The notes under the pieces were generated by a model, which saw nothing but the letters and a program-made list of their open reading frames with translations, did no database searches and was not told the DNA's origin. Shown piece by piece: positions 1-10,332 of a stretch of 64,000 bases of DNA. Where the stretch lies: positions 124,001 to 188,000 of the forward strand of contig NC_079269.1 in the NCBI RefSeq assembly GCF_947241705.1, given 5' to 3'. This stretch comes from Saccharomyces mikatae IFO 1815. Its lineage: Eukaryota > Ascomycota > Saccharomycetes > Saccharomycetales > Saccharomycetaceae. Numbering within the stretch: position 1 is the first letter of the stretch; each line of letters begins with the position of its first letter. The translations under genes were made by a program, and so were the position numbers.

Positions 1-1427
1 GATTACTTTTTCCACCTTTACACAACAGTGAAGTTGGATTTTACCAAAGGTACGGTGAACGCAATGTCATCAATACCGAGACAATCTATGCTTCCCCCAT
101 ATCACAATTCAAACCCATTCCTGATGAAGAGGCCTTGCCACCCTCCATTTTATTGGATATGAAGTATGGGATTTTAGTCTCCACATTACTTGATGATGGA
201 AAGGTTGAGCTTTTGGATCAATTACTCAAACACATAACTCACACATTGGATATTTTCAAATCGTGGTTAAGTGTAAATGTAAATGCTAATAGAGAAACAA
301 TGAACACACCAAACGAGTATCTTGTATTGACAGGTACGCTTGATAATGACCCTATTTTTAGAGACAGAGATTATAGGGCGTTGTTATCATTAATAGGGTA
401 TTCCATCCCTCATAAGATCGATGAACCATGCTTTCTGGCAGGGACTATTGAGATCTCCGATTTAACTGTCGCGTATGAACTAGTAAAGAAATATATGTCA
501 ACACCATTTGAAACGCCAAACGGGCTGCCCTCCTCTTCTTATCTTCAAAGACCTCGTTTGGTAAAAGAAAATACCCCTTATGAGCAGGATGAATGGAAAG
601 GAAATGATGATTACGACTATAATGATCCCTACATTGTTGCGGATGATCAATTTGTCTCAGAAAGCGATGCAGCCTACTTCAAGGACTTGGATAATAATTC
701 TTTAGATCAAGTTAAAGAAACCAAACTCAGCAAAGGAATTGCGAGGTCAAAGAAGAGAGATAAGAAAAAAGGGAAGAAAAGGGCAACTAGGACTAAATTG
801 CCAACATATGGTAATGAAGACGACCAAAGACCGCATTCCGTTAGAGAACGCCATAGTGTATTCAGTAAAGAATTTATTAGTGATTCGGAGGATGATGAGG
901 ATTTGATGAACCCTATTTTTTTTGAAAATGAAACGTACATGAGATGGTTACTAGATAAATATAATGGCCAACTGACCGAAGATAGATATATTCAATTTGC
1001 TAAATTTGCTTCAGAAAGAATGACTAATCGAGGTGTTGTGAAAGGAGATTATACAAGTTTGTTTGATGGTGTAATACCAAGCATTGATAGTATAAGAGCC
1101 GCAGAAAGCGGTTCTTTTGCGCCAGACAAAAGCCTTATTTCCTTGGCAAGTCATGTAGCATCCGAAATGTTGGCTCTTGATGTACATAATAATTCCGAAC
1201 TTTCAGATGAAGATGTTAACTCAGAATCTGAAGATAATGAAGGCTCGCCTTTGTTATCAGATTCACTGATCAAGGTCCGAAATGACGAGCAAAACACAAA
1301 AGAATTTAAAAAACGTGCTCTAGAGAGAAACATAGTCGATGGGAGCGACGAAGATGAGGAAGCCATTCGGATTTCCGCCAAAAAACCTAAAATATATATG
1401 AATCAAGATGAGAGTGATGATGAATGA
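1..1427 (+). CDS. TOF1: Tof1, replication fork-pausing/checkpoint mediator (C-terminal part only)
   Basis: The reading frame is open from the first bases of the window (first full codon at position 3) to a TGA at 1425-1427, so only about the last 475 residues of a protein of about 1240 are present. Tof1 (Timeless family) works with Csm3 and Mrc1 at replication forks in the nucleus. It supports programmed pausing, checkpoint signalling and topoisomerase I recruitment. The visible part shows the features of the family's C-terminal region: a lysine/arginine-rich stretch near 745-805, which may be a nuclear localisation signal, followed by several acidic serine-rich clusters (near 885-905, 1195-1245 and at the very end). 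Identification rests on recognising the sequence and on its place next to convergent SEC2, as on S. cerevisiae chromosome XIV. The first TTG or ATG codons seen in this frame are internal and are not starts. Confidence 0.93.
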   Translation, partial: LLFPPLHNSEVGFYQRYGERNVINTETIYASPISQFKPIPDEEALPPSILLDMKYGILVSTLLDDGKVELLDQLLKHITHTLDIFKSWLSVNVNANRETMNTPNEYLVLTGTLDNDPIFRDRDYRALLSLIGYSIPHKIDEPCFLAGTIEISDLTVAYELVKKYMSTPFETPNGLPSSSYLQRPRLVKENTPYEQDEWKGNDDYDYNDPYIVADDQFVSESDAAYFKDLDNNSLDQVKETKLSKGIARSKKRDKKKGKKRATRTKLPTYGNEDDQRPHSVRERHSVFSKEFISDSEDDEDLMNPIFFENETYMRWLLDKYNGQLTEDRYIQFAKFASERMTNRGVVKGDYTSLFDGVIPSIDSIRAAESGSFAPDKSLISLASHVASEMLALDVHNNSELSDEDVNSESEDNEGSPLLSDSLIKVRNDEQNTKEFKKRALERNIVDGSDEDEEAIRISAKKPKIYMNQDESDDE

Positions 1428-1648
1428 ATCTAATTGTTTAGTGATTGATGCCTCTAAATATCTAAAAATAAAATATCTTTTCTTTGTGTACTTGGGTGTT
1501 TTTGTTTAATGGCTACCTTCCAAATAGAAAGAAAGTCTAACCTTAAATACGCGATTCTTTTAATCATGCTTCTCGTTTTTCTTTACTTTGAACACTCCGA
1601 GTGAGTTTAAATGTCCATTCGGATACATAAAATTAAATATTACATAAT
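1428..1648. other. TOF1/SEC2 convergent 3' intergenic region
   Basis: This 221-bp AT-rich spacer lies between two converging genes and should hold both 3' processing signals. An 11-bp stretch at 1463-1473, read on the minus strand, matches the yeast ARS consensus WTTTAYRTTTW at 10 of 11 positions. Such matches are common by chance, so this is only a weak origin candidate. Confidence 0.4.
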
Positions 1649-4021
1649 TTACTGCTGTTCTTGGGCATCATCAAAGTTATCATCATTGCTTGAAGACGCA
1701 TGCAACCCGCTGCTTGGGCTATTTTCCCTTATTTGTTCTTTGTGTTTATTACTTATCGTCAAGTTTTGCTCTTTTGTGCTTTGGAGGTTATCTATCGCAA
1801 AATTCTTGTCTGCAGTAGATGCCTTCTCCGAGGATTCAATTTGTTTTACAATATCATCAAAAGCTTCAGGTTCCTTTTGATTAATTGCGCTTTCTTCCAT
1901 AAACTGCTCTTCTAAATGATCTAAATCTTGGAGTAACTTTTCTTTTTGCAACCTGTGTCGAGCGGCTTTCCTCTTTGGTATATTCTTTCTTTTTTCGTCA
2001 TCACTATTGCTATTTTCTTCATTGTTCTTAATCGACTTGATACTACTTTTATCATCTTTTGTTATTGTATCATCACCTTCATCTTCATGCAGATTTTCTG
2101 GTGGAGTAGAATCTCCGTGAATAGTAATGGAAGCCGCTGGGGAAGATTCCTCCGCTGAAGACTCCTCTGTTAAGGAACCATTAGTGGAAGACCCGTCTAA
2201 AGAAGATTCATCTGTCGCAGAGTCGTCCGTCGAAGATTCACCCGTCGAAGATTCACCCGTCGAGGATTCACCCGTCGAAGATTCACCCGTCGAGGATTCA
2301 CCCGTCGAAGATTCACCTGTAGTTCCACTTTCAATTTCTTCACTTTCAAAGTCAAAAGTATCGCTCTTTGGGCCTTCGCCTGGGCTAGATGAAGACGAGC
2401 ATTTTCCCGTACTCTTCTTCCAAAGTGCTTTGTCTTGCAAACGGACTGATATAGAATCATCTCGATTCTCATCACTATCTTCATCACCAACAAACGGTCC
2501 AATTTTTGAGGAAATAGAATCATCCACCGCCCATATACCTATATGACTCCAATGAAGTATACAACGCAACTTACATAGCTGTAGCCATGCTCTTTGAATA
2601 TTAGTAGTAGGCTGTCCTGGCTTTGCATTTGCTTCGGAGGAAAAGACTTCCATTTTTTGCTTACTTTTCGATGAAGAGTTAATACCAAGGCCTGCCATAA
2701 AACTCAACCGTTTCGCTTTTTTATCTTGAGAGGAGACTCTACCGTCCGTCTTGGTACGCTTCGTGACTTCAGAGAATTTTCCCAAATCCCCCTTAGTAAT
2801 ACTTTGCGCTTCCAGTTTTTCTAAATGCCATGCACCTACCTTCAGTGATCTTAAAAAGGCAAATATTTCACAAGTTTGCCTTAACTTTAGCAAACACCAA
2901 TGACATAATGGATAGGTATTTGTTACCTGTTCTGTGCCATCGTCTGCCTTGTGCAAAGTTTTCAATATATACATCCTTGCATGTTCAATAATGTCATCTC
3001 TGGATTCTCCACAGAAGGAACATGCTGCATGCACGGCGACTGGAGGCGAATCTAAGGGAAACTTGAACATTCTTGGCATATTTGGGGTAGCCTGCTTTAC
3101 AGGGCTACTTGAATTATACCCAATTTGGTAGGTTGCATTAACGCCGCTTAGAGGTTCCATAACCACCAAACCATCTATAATCAAAGAAAGTAACGTTTTC
3201 TTAACCAACCACCCGATGCCTGATGCATTATCAATCTTTAGTATAGGTTGGATTTCATCATTGACTAATCTACGAATCAATTTTGACTCTGATGAAGTTG
3301 CTTTTATGTTGTCACAATTAGGCAATGCAGCGACAAATTTTAGAAATTCATTGTAAAGGCTTACATCATAACGAATAGATGAAATACTTGGCGAGTATAC
3401 GATCCCACTATACATATCTTGGGAAGCAGATGAATTTAAAGTTGGCACTTTATTCAAAGAAGTGCTAGAAGAAGTTGCTGAGTCGTTTAAGATTGTGGAG
3501 TATCTGTTCGAGCTATTAGTGACCACACTTTCATTATCCAAACTATGCATCACTTTCTTCAAGTTTTTGAGCTGTAGACTCAAGGTATCTAATAATGTAT
3601 CCTTTTCACGTAGTTGTTCTGTGAGCCTTTTGTTTAGAATTTCGATAGCATATTTCTCCTTTCTGGCGTCAGAAACCATATTGTTAGCTTCATCAAAAAG
3701 TGAAGCAGTCAAATCTTCAACTTCTTTATTCAATTTGTCATTTTCATCTTCAGCTTTAGTTCGAAGCTCATTTTCTTTGACTACATCCTCACGAAGTTTA
3801 TTTACTTCGTCATCTTTTTCTAATACTGTTCTTTTCAAAGCTTCATAATCTGTTTTCAACCGGTTGTAGTTTACAATCGCTTCTTTTTGACTGGATATTG
3901 TCTTTAAAGATTTATTAAGCTGTTCTTCTAAATGTGACTGTTTATCTACGCTCTCGATCAATTGTGTAGACAAGGATGTAACCTGTAGTGATATTCTTTT
4001 AGCTTCCTCAGAAGCATCCAT
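1649..4021 (-). CDS. SEC2: Sec2, guanine nucleotide exchange factor for the Rab GTPase Sec4
   Basis: Sec2 activates Sec4 on post-Golgi secretory vesicles and also contacts Ypt31/32, Sec15 and PI4P. I start it at the ATG at 4021 (MDASEEAK), giving 790 residues. The frame stays open 36 codons upstream, but that part resembles no Sec2 I know. About residues 15-165 are a heptad-rich coiled coil, the exchange domain. Near residues 334-376 are two cysteine pairs, CSFC and CHWC, typical of the Sec2 middle region. The C-terminal third is acidic and serine-rich. The protein is about 31 residues longer than the 759-residue S. cerevisiae Sec2. The extra length fits a run of Gly-Glu-Ser-Ser-Thr repeats around residues 565-605, encoded by a 15-bp tandem repeat listed separately. 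A basic patch with coiled-coil potential follows near residues 680-720. Confidence 0.95.
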   Translation of the reverse strand: MDASEEAKRISLQVTSLSTQLIESVDKQSHLEEQLNKSLKTISSQKEAIVNYNRLKTDYEALKRTVLEKDDEVNKLREDVVKENELRTKAEDENDKLNKEVEDLTASLFDEANNMVSDARKEKYAIEILNKRLTEQLREKDTLLDTLSLQLKNLKKVMHSLDNESVVTNSSNRYSTILNDSATSSSTSLNKVPTLNSSASQDMYSGIVYSPSISSIRYDVSLYNEFLKFVAALPNCDNIKATSSESKLIRRLVNDEIQPILKIDNASGIGWLVKKTLLSLIIDGLVVMEPLSGVNATYQIGYNSSSPVKQATPNMPRMFKFPLDSPPVAVHAACSFCGESRDDIIEHARMYILKTLHKADDGTEQVTNTYPLCHWCLLKLRQTCEIFAFLRSLKVGAWHLEKLEAQSITKGDLGKFSEVTKRTKTDGRVSSQDKKAKRLSFMAGLGINSSSKSKQKMEVFSSEANAKPGQPTTNIQRAWLQLCKLRCILHWSHIGIWAVDDSISSKIGPFVGDEDSDENRDDSISVRLQDKALWKKSTGKCSSSSSPGEGPKSDTFDFESEEIESGTTGESSTGESSTGESSTGESSTGESSTGESSTDDSATDESSLDGSSTNGSLTEESSAEESSPAASITIHGDSTPPENLHEDEGDDTITKDDKSSIKSIKNNEENSNSDDEKRKNIPKRKAARHRLQKEKLLQDLDHLEEQFMEESAINQKEPEAFDDIVKQIESSEKASTADKNFAIDNLQSTKEQNLTISNKHKEQIRENSPSSGLHASSSNDDNFDDAQEQQ
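2229..2318 (-). repeat. 15-bp coding minisatellite in SEC2 (six units)
   Basis: Six head-to-tail 15-bp units (plus-strand unit GTCGAAGATTCACCC) run without interruption. They differ only by an A/G change at the sixth base and by the last base of unit six. Bases at the variable site run A, A, G, A, G, A, which suggests part of the array grew by duplicating a 30-bp two-unit block. Each unit encodes Gly-Glu-Ser-Ser-Thr in Sec2 on the minus strand. More diverged copies flank it (about 2145-2228). Confidence 0.95.
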
Positions 4022-4473
4022 CATGAAGTACTTATTTAATAACCTTTGTATGAAACAGCCTAATAAACCAAAGGCCAAATTCCAGGACCTTTTGATTGAG
4101 ATTAATGTTAGTACAGCTACAAATAACAAAGGGAGTGTCTACACGAATCACTCTGTGTGTCAATATTCAAGGTAAACGAGTCATGTTTTAAAGGTGCTTC
4201 AACGAACGCGAAAAATGGTTCCGGGTAGTTATGTAGGAAAAGGTACATGTAATTAATACACAATCATTTTATGAGGGCAATAATGAGAAATACCTCATGA
4301 AGATGAACGAAAAATGTATCATAAGTGATCTATAAACATAATTTCATTTATATACGTATAGTATGCATACATATATATATCATTATCCGTGATTAAATTG
4401 TTCGTGATTATTTTTTATAGTGGCATTTGTTTTGTAATTTTTCTGACTTTTATGAGTTTAATTGTTTTCAATC
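4022..4473. other. SEC2 promoter / BNI1 3' region
   Basis: This 452-bp gap holds the SEC2 upstream region (its 5' end is at 4021 on the minus strand) and the BNI1 3' end. The BNI1-proximal half (about 4330-4400) is rich in TATATA-type alternation suited to yeast 3' efficiency elements. I see no ORF or RNA gene in it. Confidence 0.5.
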
Positions 4474-7400
4474 TTACTTGAAACTTAGCTTGTTACCAGC
4501 GCTGCCTTCACCGATGGTCCTTTCTTTACGAGCCCTCAGTTTTTCTAGATGCTCATCGAGTATGGAATTTTGCTTTACTGGGGTATCAGAGCCTCTCAAT
4601 TCTTTTAGTAACATTTTAGCTCTGTCACTGATTTCCTCTTGATCTTCCAGTGTAGATGCCTTAGATGGTGATGGTAAATCTTCAGGGATATTTAAAGTGC
4701 CTCTTGTAGTAAGTGGAGTTGGTGATTCAGCGTGGATTACTGCATCGGCGTCAGGATCCAAGGCTTCTGGAGAATAGAGAATAGACCCTTCTTCATTATC
4801 CAAGTCATTGAGTAGTTGTTGGGAATTGTCTTTATCAGAGAGATATCTCTTTCTAACCAAAGCTCTTTTCCTAGCGGAGGAGGGGTCACTTTTACCAGGA
4901 CCTGCATTTTTCAACTGTTCTAATAGTTTATCCATAACGGCTCGCCTATCTTCCGCCTCGTCTTCTTCATTTCCTTCTGATGAAGATGAGTTGCTGTTCT
5001 CTTTTTGCTTTTCCCTCTCTTGTGCCCTTTTCTGCTGTTCCTCCACTATTTTTTTATGTTTTTCATAAATTCTTTCTTCTTCTTCAGCAGCCAAGTTCTG
5101 AGATTGAGCTTTCTTATACTCGTTTATAAAATCCGCAAATTTCTTAAAGAATGAAATTTTTGCAAACTTATCACCAGAATCTTCACCATATGTGTGCATT
5201 AAACTTTCAAATTCCATGATAGTCAGCTTGACTTCATCTTCTAATAGGTCCCCTTTCTTTCTCGCTTCAGGTAATACAGGCAGAGTTTTTATTAAAATTT
5301 TATCCAACGGGTGAAACTTTGAAGAATCACTCAAATTACCAATTTCAACTGAACGCTCTACGTTTACAATCGATTGACTAAAGTCCCTACAGTCATTAAC
5401 TAACTGCTCAATGGAAACCTTGACAACATCCAACACGGGTTCTAATTCCTTTAAAAAGTCATTGAAGCTTGGATAATTTAATCTGATAATTTTTTCAACA
5501 TAGTTTAAAAAAGTCATACTATTATTAGTATCCTTAATAAACGTTAATCTTTGTAAAGTAGAAAGTTTGAAACCTTGTGCCTGCTTGGAAGTATCGTTCA
5601 TAAAGTTACCAACAGCTAAAATAACATTAAAAACGTTGCGTAGATTATCCGACTCTTGGAGCGCACCAACAGCCTTGTCAACTTTTCTTAACTTTGTCAG
5701 TAATTCATTGTACTCTTTTTCATATGAAGTAACCACTATGAGAGCTCTCATACGTGAACCCCAATATGATTCCAGATTAACCATCAACTGCAAATATATT
5801 TGGTCTGCTCTTTGTAAATCGTTCGGATCTTTTTCCGGAGGTTTCGCATCTTTAAGATTCTTAACACCTTCCCAATCCGTAGAATATGGGGCGTAGTTCC
5901 TGGCTAAGTTAACAGATACTTCGATAATTTCAGGTTTTGACAAAAACTCCACTACACTTGGTGTTTGCAGAAAGTCTCTGTCACAGTTTAATATTTTCTT
6001 CACCAAATCGGTAACTGAAAGTGATGAATACATATGCAAGTTGATACCGAACTGTTGAGAAATATCCCTAGATAAAAAGGTGATTTTTTTTAGATCTTCC
6101 TTACGCTTAGTTGCTAAAGATTTAATTTCTCTAGCGGCGAATGCCTTTTCTAAATCAGCAAGAACACCCTTCTCGTATAAGTCGTCCGCAAACTTTTCAG
6201 CCTTACCTGTTCCCCAGATAGAATTATCAGTGGAATCCAATTTTTCCCAATGCAACTGCTTTAGTTTTTTGTGAGGACGAGGATACTTTTCGAATAACGA
6301 AGGCGATTGAGGAAGTAACGGTGAAGTTACGGCAGATTTGACCTGCGATGCCGGCATCATTGGTGGAGCGGGCGGAATAGCACCTGCAGCTGATGAACGT
6401 AAAACAGATGGTAGTGGTGGTGGTGGAGGTGTTCCCCCCATGTTTTTGCCAAACAATGCCATGGGCGGAGGAGGCGGTGGAGGAGGTGGAGCAGCACCGT
6501 TTCCAGTATCTTGCTTGACAGAATCATCTTTTGATTCCTCCTCTTTCTCTAATGAATTACCGAACAATTCTACAGGAACGGGAGGAGGAGGAGGAGGAGG
6601 AGGCGGTGGAGGAAGCGTGGAAGATACGGTTGTAATACTTTTAGCATTAGCTACATTATCTGATCCACATACAGCACTGAGATTTGTTGTGATAGTCTCT
6701 TCATCATTTTTCACAATTTCCTCTTCTTTAGTGTCCAGACGTCCTTCTTCTCTACTTTCTACATGTCCTCGGAAACTTTCCTTGACTTTATCTATGACGG
6801 GAACTGCATTTCTCGGAGCGTTTTTTGATGAAGATTCTTTGCTCCTGACTTCATCCTCATCTTGTTCATATGATTCAACTTTATTTACCTTCTGAGTTAA
6901 CTCTTCCAAATATGGGGCAGAAGACGCCGTGGACTTCCTGAGTTTGTTCATGAAAGTCTTTTCTACTTTACTGGGCATATGCCCGATTACTGAAACATAG
7001 TCACTGTCTCTCAAACCAACTGATACCGTATTGTTTTGACCAGTGCCATATTTTTGAGATAATGCATCGAGAAAAGATCCAGAACCTGATTCTACAGATA
7101 GCTCTGAGTTTTCACTCCTAACTTCTTGAGCTGGAAATGCATCTTGGTATACGTCCTCTCCTTCAGCACTAGAGCTAGAAGAGGACAAACTGCTTACTCC
7201 ACCATCATCTTGTTTAGTCTGTGCTTGTAAATCTAACAACTGATCTGTTATTCTATTGATTTCATCCAACTTATTCTGGTATGTCCTGGGATCAAGACTT
7301 GAATAATTCGCACCATCTTCTTTTCTCTCATTTGCGGAGTTTTTCTTTGGACTTTCCATGATCTCCTCAACATTAAAGTCAATACCGAATCCCTTGTATT

Positions 7401-10332
7401 TTGTTTCTAGTTCTTTCAGTCTCTTCAAAGCCAAGGATTTCTTTTCGTTAAATAGCTCGTTTACACGTTCTTCGACGTTAAATTTAGAAATATCGTTACT
7501 TTCCATTTGGATTTCGGCTAAAGCTCGTCTTAGGTCATTTAGTTTGTTCATGTCTACCTCTTGAGGTCTGCTTATAAGCTTTTTGTCTTTATGTTTGATC
7601 TTCTTCAATTTTGGCTTCTTGATCTGTATTGGAGGTTCGAGATGATCCTTTTCAAATTCAGCAAAATTTGTCATTTCTAATTGTCTAGCTTCGTTCTCGA
7701 TATTTTCCATTTGCATTCTTAACATTTTCAGTCTCTTATTAGGCTGAAGTGTCATACCAAACTTCTTCGAGTCATCTTTATAGTCTTTCTTTGCTCTTGA
7801 TAATCCGTCCTGTAACACCTTTTGAATATTTGCTTTTTCTGAAGAGTTTAAACTTGAGTTTTTACCTCTAATACCTTCATTTATACTGGAGTTTTCCTCC
7901 GGCCTTGAATTCAGTATAGTTAGCATTTTTCTTAATTCGACTTCCTGTTGGTGCTTTTCCAAAAGATGCTTCTTTTTCAACTCTTCTAACTCAGCCTCCA
8001 GTTGCTGCATAACTCTTTGATTCTTAGCCAAAATACGATCTCTCCCATGTAACTCATCTTCTAACTGTCCAACGAGCCCGTGCTCTGCCTTGCTTAACTT
8101 TTCACTTAGCGAATCTCTCTCCGCCTGAATTTCCTCGAGTTTTTTTGTTAAAGCTCTACTTTCTAGTATAGCTCGACGTGCTACTTCATCAGTTTGCATA
8201 GCATCATAAAGCCGCTGGATGGCCATATTCATATTAGATTCTTCATCAGAAGTTGAAGCAATACTGACACTAGTTACCAAAGAATCCATCACCTTTAATT
8301 GTTTGGTTAGTTTAGAAGGGTTTTGATTTTCTTCAATTAATTTTGAACTAGAAAGAAAAAGGTGTTGAACTAAAGAAACCAAAAGTTTTTCATTCTCGGT
8401 ACCTTTACATATATCCCAAAGATTTTTTAACAATGATAGTGGATCTTGTAAATCTACATTGAATGCTTTATTGTTTGCTTCTAATCTAACGTTAAAGTCA
8501 TCAAGCTTATTATTATCATATAACTCGATTTGATCCATTACTTTATCGTAGTCCAGCAATTTTATTTTGTTCATAATTCGTAAAACACCGCAATTTTCCA
8601 GTTTTGTCCTTAATAGCATTCTCTGATTTATGTTGTCTGAACAAGAGCATAAATGGTTGATAAAAACCATTGTCCATTGACAGTATTCTAAAATGGCATT
8701 CTCACCTCCACCATTTTTGAATTCATCAGATGCGCCTACTAAGGAACCCATTTTACCCCTTCCGTCCAAAGTTTGTTCAACGGCAAATAACCAAGCTTGA
8801 ATGATTTTCAAGTGACTTTCAAGAGTCAAATGTGAAAAATATTGTGGCATTTTTTTAAAATTTTGAATCATATGGAGATTTTGCCCTATTCTAAACTTCT
8901 TATCTAATGCGGTAAGAACCGCTTCAAATCTGCTTTTATTTTTTTTTTCTAACATGCAAACAAAAATTTCTGTAGCCATTTTCCTTGTAGCCAACCTAGT
9001 GGAGAATAGACCTTCTGCAACAGTATCAGTCATTAGTCTATGCGTACTAAACTCATACAAACCTTGTGAAAGCATTGACAAAACTCTGAAACATTTGAAA
9101 AAAGAATTCTCCTTCTCTAATAATTCTTTTGTTAAGCTGTCTCGTGGCGCAGTCTTATATATTGAGTTCATAAGCACGTTAGCCATAGCAATATGGCCTT
9201 GATGGTCTATAAAAGCATCCACCCAATCTAGTTGTTCTGTTCTTAAGGTAACCCATAGATCTTTCATTTCGTCGGTGGTAAGTTTATCTGCCAGGATTCG
9301 TTGCACATAATGTATCGGCGGTCTGTTCGTTCTATCCCCTGGAAGAGTGGATGCGCTTGTATTATTTTCAGAACCGCCTCGATAAATATTGTTTAGAGAT
9401 GGTTGCTTTTTCAAACTCCCGCCCATTAATTTCTTGCTCTTTGAAGTCGACGTACCTACTGATGAAAGAGTAGTGGAATGATTTAAGCTGTTGCTGTATA
9501 CAGTGGACGTTGGGGAAGAGGCGCTTGTCATCAGAACAGATTTAGGAGATGAAAGAGATGAATTAGCCGTGAGTATGGGGTGATGATCCGACGCTATCGA
9601 TGTTCTAGAGGCAGTGGAAGAAGAGGTTGTGTTTGCTCGCAACTTTTTCAGCTCATTCTGTAGATCTTGCTTTACAATCAGCCATTTCTTCTCGGTGCTG
9701 TAACTCATCAGTGCCTCTTGCTTGTCCCCCGATAAAGATTGAAAGATATTTCTTTTGTACATAATATCTTCAAACAAAACTTCTACCTCGTACGGATCAG
9801 AGGGCATTTCCAGATGAATTTTGCCATCAGGTGTGGTGAACTTACTTAGGTTAGTCAGCGATCCTTGGGAGAGAAGACTGGATACAGAATGACTTTGTCC
9901 GGTATGTTGTCTTGTTAGCTTATTAGACGCCTGTGAAGAATTCCTCTTGGAATACGAGTATTTCGATTGCATTGAATGTGACCTTGCATGCTGTGAGGAC
10001 ACGGGCACATCAGCACTTATTTTACCATTCATATACTGGGACAGATTTTGAGTGTTTAAAGTCGATTTCTTGTTCAACGGCCTTGCTTCGGTAGATATAG
10101 ACCTAGAAGGTCCATTCAGTTTCCTAAAAGATGATGAAGATGCTGGTGAAGTAGCCGCTTCGTGCTCCACAGGAGAATGCTGTTGTTGTGGAGATACATT
10201 GGTTGGAGAGCCTGTGTTGTTATTCGCTGCATTTGAGTTGGCCAAGCGCTTCAAATTTTGGAAGAGACCAGAATTCGAATTCGAATGACTTTCCTTTGAA
10301 TTCGAATGTTTTGAGCCTGAATTCTTCAACAT
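4474..10332 (-). CDS. BNI1: Bni1, formin that nucleates actin cables
   Basis: Bni1 nucleates linear actin filaments at bud tips and the bud neck downstream of Rho GTPases as part of the polarisome. The 1952-residue product is one residue off the S. cerevisiae length. Order along the protein: low-complexity Ser/Asn N-terminus; Rho-binding and FH3 region (about 100-700); charged coiled coils (about 710-830 and 960-1010); FH1 with long proline runs near residues 1240-1250, 1275-1300 and 1305-1310; FH2 actin-binding domain from about 1347 (KKLKQLHWEKL) to about 1770; and the autoinhibitory DAD around 1795-1830 (RRAVMDKLLEQL followed by basic residues). The stretch between the coiled coils and FH1 (about 1040-1240) is acidic, disordered and the least conserved part. 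ATG 10332 begins the conserved MLKNSGSKHSN N-terminus. Confidence 0.97.
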   Translation of the reverse strand: MLKNSGSKHSNSKESHSNSNSGLFQNLKRLANSNAANNNTGSPTNVSPQQQHSPVEHEAATSPASSSSFRKLNGPSRSISTEARPLNKKSTLNTQNLSQYMNGKISADVPVSSQHARSHSMQSKYSYSKRNSSQASNKLTRQHTGQSHSVSSLLSQGSLTNLSKFTTPDGKIHLEMPSDPYEVEVLFEDIMYKRNIFQSLSGDKQEALMSYSTEKKWLIVKQDLQNELKKLRANTTSSSTASRTSIASDHHPILTANSSLSSPKSVLMTSASSPTSTVYSNSLNHSTTLSSVGTSTSKSKKLMGGSLKKQPSLNNIYRGGSENNTSASTLPGDRTNRPPIHYVQRILADKLTTDEMKDLWVTLRTEQLDWVDAFIDHQGHIAMANVLMNSIYKTAPRDSLTKELLEKENSFFKCFRVLSMLSQGLYEFSTHRLMTDTVAEGLFSTRLATRKMATEIFVCMLEKKNKSRFEAVLTALDKKFRIGQNLHMIQNFKKMPQYFSHLTLESHLKIIQAWLFAVEQTLDGRGKMGSLVGASDEFKNGGGENAILEYCQWTMVFINHLCSCSDNINQRMLLRTKLENCGVLRIMNKIKLLDYDKVMDQIELYDNNKLDDFNVRLEANNKAFNVDLQDPLSLLKNLWDICKGTENEKLLVSLVQHLFLSSSKLIEENQNPSKLTKQLKVMDSLVTSVSIASTSDEESNMNMAIQRLYDAMQTDEVARRAILESRALTKKLEEIQAERDSLSEKLSKAEHGLVGQLEDELHGRDRILAKNQRVMQQLEAELEELKKKHLLEKHQQEVELRKMLTILNSRPEENSSINEGIRGKNSSLNSSEKANIQKVLQDGLSRAKKDYKDDSKKFGMTLQPNKRLKMLRMQMENIENEARQLEMTNFAEFEKDHLEPPIQIKKPKLKKIKHKDKKLISRPQEVDMNKLNDLRRALAEIQMESNDISKFNVEERVNELFNEKKSLALKRLKELETKYKGFGIDFNVEEIMESPKKNSANERKEDGANYSSLDPRTYQNKLDEINRITDQLLDLQAQTKQDDGGVSSLSSSSSSAEGEDVYQDAFPAQEVRSENSELSVESGSGSFLDALSQKYGTGQNNTVSVGLRDSDYVSVIGHMPSKVEKTFMNKLRKSTASSAPYLEELTQKVNKVESYEQDEDEVRSKESSSKNAPRNAVPVIDKVKESFRGHVESREEGRLDTKEEEIVKNDEETITTNLSAVCGSDNVANAKSITTVSSTLPPPPPPPPPPPVPVELFGNSLEKEEESKDDSVKQDTGNGAAPPPPPPPPPMALFGKNMGGTPPPPPLPSVLRSSAAGAIPPAPPMMPASQVKSAVTSPLLPQSPSLFEKYPRPHKKLKQLHWEKLDSTDNSIWGTGKAEKFADDLYEKGVLADLEKAFAAREIKSLATKRKEDLKKITFLSRDISQQFGINLHMYSSLSVTDLVKKILNCDRDFLQTPSVVEFLSKPEIIEVSVNLARNYAPYSTDWEGVKNLKDAKPPEKDPNDLQRADQIYLQLMVNLESYWGSRMRALIVVTSYEKEYNELLTKLRKVDKAVGALQESDNLRNVFNVILAVGNFMNDTSKQAQGFKLSTLQRLTFIKDTNNSMTFLNYVEKIIRLNYPSFNDFLKELEPVLDVVKVSIEQLVNDCRDFSQSIVNVERSVEIGNLSDSSKFHPLDKILIKTLPVLPEARKKGDLLEDEVKLTIMEFESLMHTYGEDSGDKFAKISFFKKFADFINEYKKAQSQNLAAEEEERIYEKHKKIVEEQQKRAQEREKQKENSNSSSSEGNEEDEAEDRRAVMDKLLEQLKNAGPGKSDPSSARKRALVRKRYLSDKDNSQQLLNDLDNEEGSILYSPEALDPDADAVIHAESPTPLTTRGTLNIPEDLPSPSKASTLEDQEEISDRAKMLLKELRGSDTPVKQNSILDEHLEKLRARKERTIGEGSAGNKLSFK

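Noticed and set aside
1463-1473. 10/11 ARS consensus match between TOF1 and SEC2
   Set aside because: One-off matches are frequent in AT-rich yeast DNA; kept only as a note within the spacer entry.
2127-2546. Plus-strand frame with VEDSP repeats
   Set aside because: It is the antisense reading of the SEC2 minisatellite; the repeat period is a multiple of three, so every frame stays open.
4022-4129. SEC2 frame open 36 codons upstream with its own ATG-like lead (MLFVAVLTLISIK...)
   Set aside because: The conserved Sec2 N-terminus is MDASEEAK; the upstream part is hydrophobic, unlike any Sec2 and unneeded.
6338-6895. Plus-strand frame of 185 codons rich in glycine runs
   Set aside because: It is the antisense shadow of the BNI1 FH1 proline codons.
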